DNA of 64,000 nt from positions 310,001-374,000 of the forward strand of contig SADC01001285.1 of assembly GCA_004194705.1 (NCBI GenBank). The letters run 5' to 3'. The stretch's first letter is position 1. Each line of letters begins with the position of its first letter. Source of the stretch: Ditylenchus dipsaci. Taxonomy: Eukaryota; Nematoda; Chromadorea; Rhabditida; Anguinidae. Shown here one piece after another: positions 58,071 through 64,000 of this stretch. Below the pieces are notes generated by a model that saw only the letters and a program-made list of their open reading frames with translations, was not told the origin of the DNA and did no database searches. Position numbers and translations under genes: made by a program.

Positions 58071-59611
<1,541 letters not shown>

Positions 59612-59689
59612 ATTTTTAATAGATCTAATAAAAACGGAGTAAAAATTTCAAAATAGAGGTTTTTTAGACAAAAATTACGGTTGGGAACT

Positions 59690-59790
59690 TTTAATTGGGC
59701 AAATTTCACTTTGGTAAATTTCGTTTTAGCAAATTTCGTTTTGGCGATTTTTATGCTTGGCAAATTTCGTTTTGGCCAAATTTTTCCTAA
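59690..59790. repeat. TTGGCAAATTTCGTTT word array
   Basis: Five variants of (T)GG(C/T)AAATTTCGTTTT in a row, all in one orientation. Possibly one terminal array of a further element; no inverted partner was found nearby. Confidence 0.5.
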
Positions 59791-60183
59791 GCCAGCAATC
59801 TAAGTGAAGAAACTATGAAGTATTCTCAGAAAAAAAGTTCTCTCGAATTTTTTTTATAAATACACAAAAATGATTGAATAAAAGTTTTCGTTCGAAAAAG
59901 CTCGCGCGATCCAATAATTTTTCTTTGCTTTTGCAAAATTAAATTAAAATTGATTAAAATTATGCTCTTGCGATCTAATAAAATGATAGGGTAAAAATGA
60001 ATAAAAGTCAGTGGGCCTGCTTGACTAAGCTCTTGCATCGATGCAGAAAAAAGATTGAACCAACAAATTGAACTAAACCTATACTTGAACAGCTTAATTG
60101 ACAATTACGTACAAAGAAAATTTGTTAGTATCCAAGTCGTGTTCGGCTGTGCAAATTAAAAAAAAAATCTTGGAGTTTTTAGG

Positions 60184-60285
60184 ACATCCAAGTGGATGGC
60201 AGTGAAAAGACTAAAAAAGACCATATTGAAAAGGTCACCTATGAGGGGCTAATGAACAAAAAAATTCTCAAGAACTTGTTTGCTA
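60184..60285 (+). CDS. orphan exon-like ORF
   Basis: Between GTTTTTAG and AAG/GTACAT, 34 codons stay open: DIQVDGSEKTKKDHIEKVTY, then EGLMNKKILKNLFAK. Strong splice-like borders and coding-like composition suggest a real internal exon, phase 0 at both sides. No partner exon could be linked with confidence and the family is unknown to me. Confidence 0.4.
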
Positions 60286-60472
60286 AGGTACATTCATTTG
60301 CGTATAAAAAAGTGTTCGATATAATTTTTCATAAACGATTTTTTTCGTCAGAAGGAACTTAGAAAAGTTTATTTCATCTTGTTTGGCATAAAAATAAAGC
60401 TCTTTCCAACTCTTTCGGCTTCACCCAAAAAATACGAAACAGCGCAAAATTTTTAATGAATAGGTTTTAAAT

Positions 60473-61294
60473 AGGGTTGCTGAATGGACATATGTCCGGA
60501 CATATGTCCGGACATTTATGGACATATGTCCGGACATATGTCCTGCAAAATGTCCGCCCTTATTAAAATCGGACATATATAAATGAGATTGTTACACAAT
60601 TTTTTTTTACAGTTTATTTGCTACTCTTTCTGATTTTTATTTTCAGATTGAAAATGACAAAAGAAAATATAATTTATTGAAACTTCCACTAGTATTGTAA
60701 ATTTAGACCACCTAGACGTTACCCAAATAAATGGATATTACTCAAACCAACTGTAAGTTACCCGAATCATTTGGGTGGGTCCCAAACCACCTAGAAGCTA
60801 CCCAATACCTCGTTGATAGTACCCAAACCACGTGGATGCTCGAACTACTTAATAGTTCCAGAACCAGGACCGGTATCAACAACCATCGCATTAAATGCGA
60901 GGATAGGGATAAAATCCGCGGATTTTACGTCCTCAGGTATCTTATCTGTTTTGTTCCTTTTTTCAGCCCTAGGTTTTCAAAAGACTATGAATTAAGAGTT
61001 TCAGAACCAGGTCCGGTAGCAATAAATTGTAAATTTAGACCACCTAGACGGTATACAAAGCAAAACCTAAACCAAACCCGACTGGAAGAAGCGGTGGAAG
61101 AAATAGAATTGGAAACTGAGTAAAAAGCTTCAATTGTAAATGAATTTGATGTATCTATGAACGATTATTGTATCGTTAATTGAAATTTTTTGAATAAAGT
61201 TTGGTTGTATAAGTGTCCGAAATTTTGGACATATGTCCACAAATGTCCGGACATATGTCCAAAATATAAATGTCCGGACATTTCAGCAACCCTA
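60473..61294. mobile_element. 822-bp word-array element (GGACATATGTCC) with perfect 9-bp TSD
   Basis: Ends (T)AGGGTTGCTGAATGG and CATTTCAGCAACCCTA are inverted. GTTTTAAAT lies outside both (60464-60472 and 61295-61303). The self-complementary word GGACATATGTCC, with TGTCCGGACA junctions, is repeated at both ends (60487-60545 and 61227-61286). The interior (about 60697-61055) is bounded by a direct repeat TAAATTTAGACCACCTAGACG and has CCACCTGGATGGTACC-like words. The 130-aa ORF across it looks like translated repeat. Confidence 0.85.
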
Positions 61295-61729
61295 GTTTTA
61301 AATGAAACCCAAACAATTTTCATTGACAATCTTGACATAAAAATAATCTTCAACGTCAAATTTAATCATAAAATCAATAAAATTGTCGCATTTTTCAGTT
61401 TTTATAGCTGTTTTTTATAAACTGTTGCTAGAGCTAGGAATAATGATAGTGCTCATTATATAGTTACTCTGAAATTGATGTATGGAAACTGCACCGTTCC
61501 AATCTGGCTAAACTTAATTCAAACGCTGAGAATAATTTGTGTTTGAAAATCCAGTTAAGTCAGTAATTTCGGCTGAAAACTCGTAGTTGCTAGCCAGTTT
61601 TTCACGCATTACTACTTTTCTATCTCGGCTCCCAGCCATCACTTCTCACCAATTTTAACAAATCTATAAGAAAATCGACCCTGCTCTACAACATAGGAAT
61701 AATAGATTTGCTATAATAACGTTCAAACC

Positions 61730-61975
61730 TAGTTTCTGCGTGACCCGCAAGTCAGTGACCAGCGGGTCAAACTGGCGAATTCGGGACGCGGATCAGGACC
61801 TGCGGGTCAGCCGAAAAATTATTTTTCGCTATCTATAAAATTCTTATTTTACCTCTATCGTGTAGAGCAGGGTCAATTTACCCTTAGATGCGTTTCTAGA
61901 ATTAAAAAATTTAAAAAAGTGTGTGTGACCCGTGGCTTTCGGGGTGCTTGACCCTTGACCCGCGGGAGTATGACT
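61730..61975. repeat. GACCCGCGGGTC word array
   Basis: GTGACCCGC, GACCAGCGGGTC, CCTGCGGGTCA and TTGACCCGCGGG words cluster at both sides of an AT-rich centre that also has mirrored GACCCTGCTC / GAGCAGGGTC segments (61678 and 61866). Another probable word-array element; ends not fixed. Confidence 0.5.
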
Positions 61976-62516
61976 AGAGCTAAAGAGTTTGATAAACAAA
62001 GTAAATGTTACCACCAATATGTTATCTATGCTACTATGTTAAAAACACCGAGCGTGACACACACTGAACCACAGTACAAATATCAATTTCCGCCTTTTTA
62101 TTTTTGATATTTTGATTATTTTTTTCCATACTATTTACAAACCTATATATCAATCGAAAGCCCACATTTTAGGAAACTTTTAGCTCTAGTGGCATTGCAA
62201 AATAATTTTCAGATGAAAATATCTGCCCCTTCAAAGTTAAGGACAGTTTTTTGACATTTTTTAGAATTTGAATTTACAAATTTTGGTACTTATTCCGTTT
62301 ATACCCCCCCCCCCCGGCCCCACCCCAGATTTTTGAAAAGTGACCCAAAAACACGTCCTAAGCTATTTTTTACGCTAAATACGACGCAAAAAACATTCCC
62401 AAACAGTTTCCGATTTAAATATAAAATCTTTTTAAAAAATTGACTTCAACTCATGAAGGCCGAAAGGTCTTTTTAGAGTATTTTAGAATCATTTTTCGAT
62501 TATTTTCACATTTTGA

Positions 62517-62646
62517 GGCTTAGGCTCAGACAAGGGTAAGCTAGCGTATGTTAGGACGGACTCAAAAATGATTTTTGAAGTTAAAAAAATAAGAAAAACA
62601 TGTTTGACTATGTCCTAACATACGCTGGCCTACCCTTACCCAAGCC
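62517..62646. mobile_element. hairpin MITE, GTCCTAACATACGC family
   Basis: GGCTTAGGCTCAGACAAGGG with AGCGTATGTTAGGACGGA at the left is mirrored by GTCCTAACATACGCTGGCC and CCCTTACCCAAGCC at the right. Related arms occur at 19607-19725, and single arms near 16503-16540 and 43797-43828. Confidence 0.75.
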
Positions 62647-63130
62647 TTATCGACGAATCTCTGGGGGGATTAGCACTGGGCTGGTGTAGAATTTTGACTT
62701 TATGTAGCCCCAAAGAAAAAAGTGGCACTAGTAAAGAATCCTTGTCCAAAATATGCCTTGGTCCCCCCTGTTGTTTTTTTGTGAAAAACAGCTTGTGCCA
62801 TTCACAAAAAAAACAACAGGGGGACCAAGGCATATTTTGGACAAGGATTCTTTACTAGTGCCGAAAGAAGTCGCAAGGTGTCAAGTCATAAGAGCAAGGT
62901 GGCCACTTCAATAGGATCCCTTTTTGCTGGCACAGAGAGTTGCGCCCAATCCATCGATCAGGAAATTGCCGATTGAGATAGTCAATCACTTTTCTTTTGA
63001 TGTGCGGCGGCGCTCCATCTTGCTGGAGGATGAAGCTTTTGAAACCCTCCTTTTGACGATAAAATTCTCAGTTAACATTGCCCTCGAAGAAGAATGTACC
63101 AACGACGCCTTGGTCGCTGATCAAAATCAG
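62647..63130 (-). pseudogene. Tc1/mariner-superfamily (DDE_3-type) transposase remnant, interrupted by a MITE
   Basis: On the minus strand from about 63130 down: GTFFFEGNVN, an in-frame TGA, then FILQQDGAPPHIKRKVIDYL (the second catalytic D block), QFPDRWIGRN, WPPCSYDLTPCDFF, and, after a 139-bp insert, LWGYIKSKFYTSPVLIPPEI and TAA at 62647-62649. The N-terminal half is missing or unrecognisable. LQQDGAPPH...WIG...WPP.S.DLTP.DFFLWG is the hallmark of this widespread invertebrate transposase group. Inactive because of the stop, truncation and insertion. Confidence 0.85.
62724..62862. mobile_element. 139-bp palindromic MITE, GGACCAAGGC family, inserted in the transposase remnant, 9-bp TSD
   Basis: GGCACTAGTAAAGAATCC at the left is exactly mirrored at the right, with CCAAAATATGCCTTGGTCCC in both arms and a 20-bp loop. 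Flanks GAAAAAAGT (62715-62723) and GAAAGAAGT (62863-62871) are a 9-bp duplication with one change. Removing it and one duplicate restores the conserved CDFFLWG join. Confidence 0.85.
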
Positions 63131-63139
63131 TATTGCTGA

Positions 63140-64000
63140 TCAATATGGCCTTATATTTGTCGTAAAGTCTGAACTTTCATTGGACCTGTACTAAATTTTT
63201 TGAAAGAAAAGTTGAAATCTGATATTCATAACCTTCGTCTACTTTTTAATTTTACGTGGATAAACTTGAAAAAAAATCCTCTACAAGAAACAGCTGATAG
63301 GGTTGAGATAATTTTAAATTCTGTATAGGCTACACTCTGCTTGAAAGGGCATGCCAGCGCGCTACACGGTAAATAAAGGCGGGATCATCAGTTTTTTTAA
63401 ATCGTCTTTATTTTCACTCGTTTCAGGTCAATTCTGATATTTATGACCTTATCCTACTTTTAAAAGTAGGCAGAAAACTTTCGTCACATCAGGTATAACG
63501 CCTATAGAAAATAGTCAAGAGAAAAATAAATTACTGGTCCTCGCCTTAATTTAAGTGTAACGCGCTGGTATGTCCTTTTAAAGGAGCATGTTCACGCAGT
63601 CACTTTCAATAGTTGGAATGGGGACCAATCCTACAAGTGAAATTTCGCCACGAATTGTTTATTTTCAAATAAATATTTGTTTGCTTTTCAAGCAAATTCC
63701 TTTTTTTTGGCTTGTTATTTTTGCATCCAAGTCTTTTTTTTTTGACGTTGAGTGTTCCGCGAACTAAAACAATAAAAAGCAATCATTGGCATATTTGGCG
63801 CTACCGGAGTATACCCCCCCCAAATGCAATTTTCTTAAAAGTGTTTCCAAACACCCTATATCGACTCAAAATCGCCTCAGGAACTCGAAAAAGGCATTAT
63901 TTTTGAGTTTTGGTCAATAAAAAATCGAGTTTTGGGACCACCCAAAATTTCTTTTTTTGACCATTTTTAAGGGGACTCAGGGCTGTTTGGGGTGGGAAGG
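63140..64000. other. right edge, no gene recognised
   Basis: No coding exon, RNA gene or inverted repeat with clear ends is visible. GTTGAGAT- and ACTTTTAAA-type AT-rich sequence predominates. Phrases around 63428-63475 (ATATTTATGACCTTATCCTAC) resemble 42780-42810, hinting at an old repeat. Confidence 0.3.

Noticed and set aside
60731..61123. 130-aa + strand ORF
   Set aside because: It lies inside the GGACATATGTCC element and mostly translates internal repeats and the duplicated TAGACCACCTAGACG segment.

Overview
This window looks like animal nuclear DNA. It is AT-rich, with split genes, GT-AG introns mostly 45-80 bp long, a few very large introns and abundant DNA transposons. Nematode or a close ecdysozoan is my best guess. 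The reasons are a full-length nematode-style Patched-related (PTR) protein, tiny introns, microexons, and a splice acceptor 1-12 nt before the start codon in three genes, as expected with spliced-leader trans-splicing. The species cannot be named from the sequence.

Three host genes can be supported, all on the + strand. (1) 5998-7155: an 11-exon, 199-aa NDUFS8 homologue (complex I TYKY subunit), complete and frame-clean. (2) 14572-36552: a 13-exon gene for a Lys/Glu-rich, then Gln/Ala-rich, probably nuclear protein of about 1159 aa that I do not recognise with certainty. (3) 41843-56298: a 26-27-exon Patched-related sterol-sensing-domain membrane protein, about 882 aa. Genes 2 and 3 read through only if about 11 single-base deletions are allowed, nearly all in or beside short C/G runs. 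With those allowed, both exon sums become divisible by 3. This points to homopolymer undercalling in the assembly or, less likely, gene decay. Two orphan exon-like ORFs lie at 58.56 and 60.18 kb.

Most of the remaining DNA is transposon-derived. The left end (59-714) is the C-terminus of a MULE transposase with a SWIM zinc finger. A Tc1/mariner-superfamily transposase remnant lies at 62.65-63.13 kb on the minus strand and is split by a small MITE. Two nested elements (44782-48204 and 45593-47627) carry remnants of FLYWCH zinc-finger and Ulp1/C48 protease genes.

The most unusual feature is a set of many different element families built alike: terminal inverted repeats made of tandem short words (for example GACATTTCACCGC, TTTCCGCCAA, GGACATATGTCC, GTTACGCGTAACA, GGGACGGGAC), each family with its own word, and several copies flanked by 7-10 bp target duplications, mostly 8-10. 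Two further palindromic MITE superfamilies are scattered throughout: one with TACAGTC ends and one with TACCGTATTT ends. They share terminal bases but have different interiors. One in-frame 63-nt exon that fits the PTR reading frame lies inside the doubly nested word-array elements.
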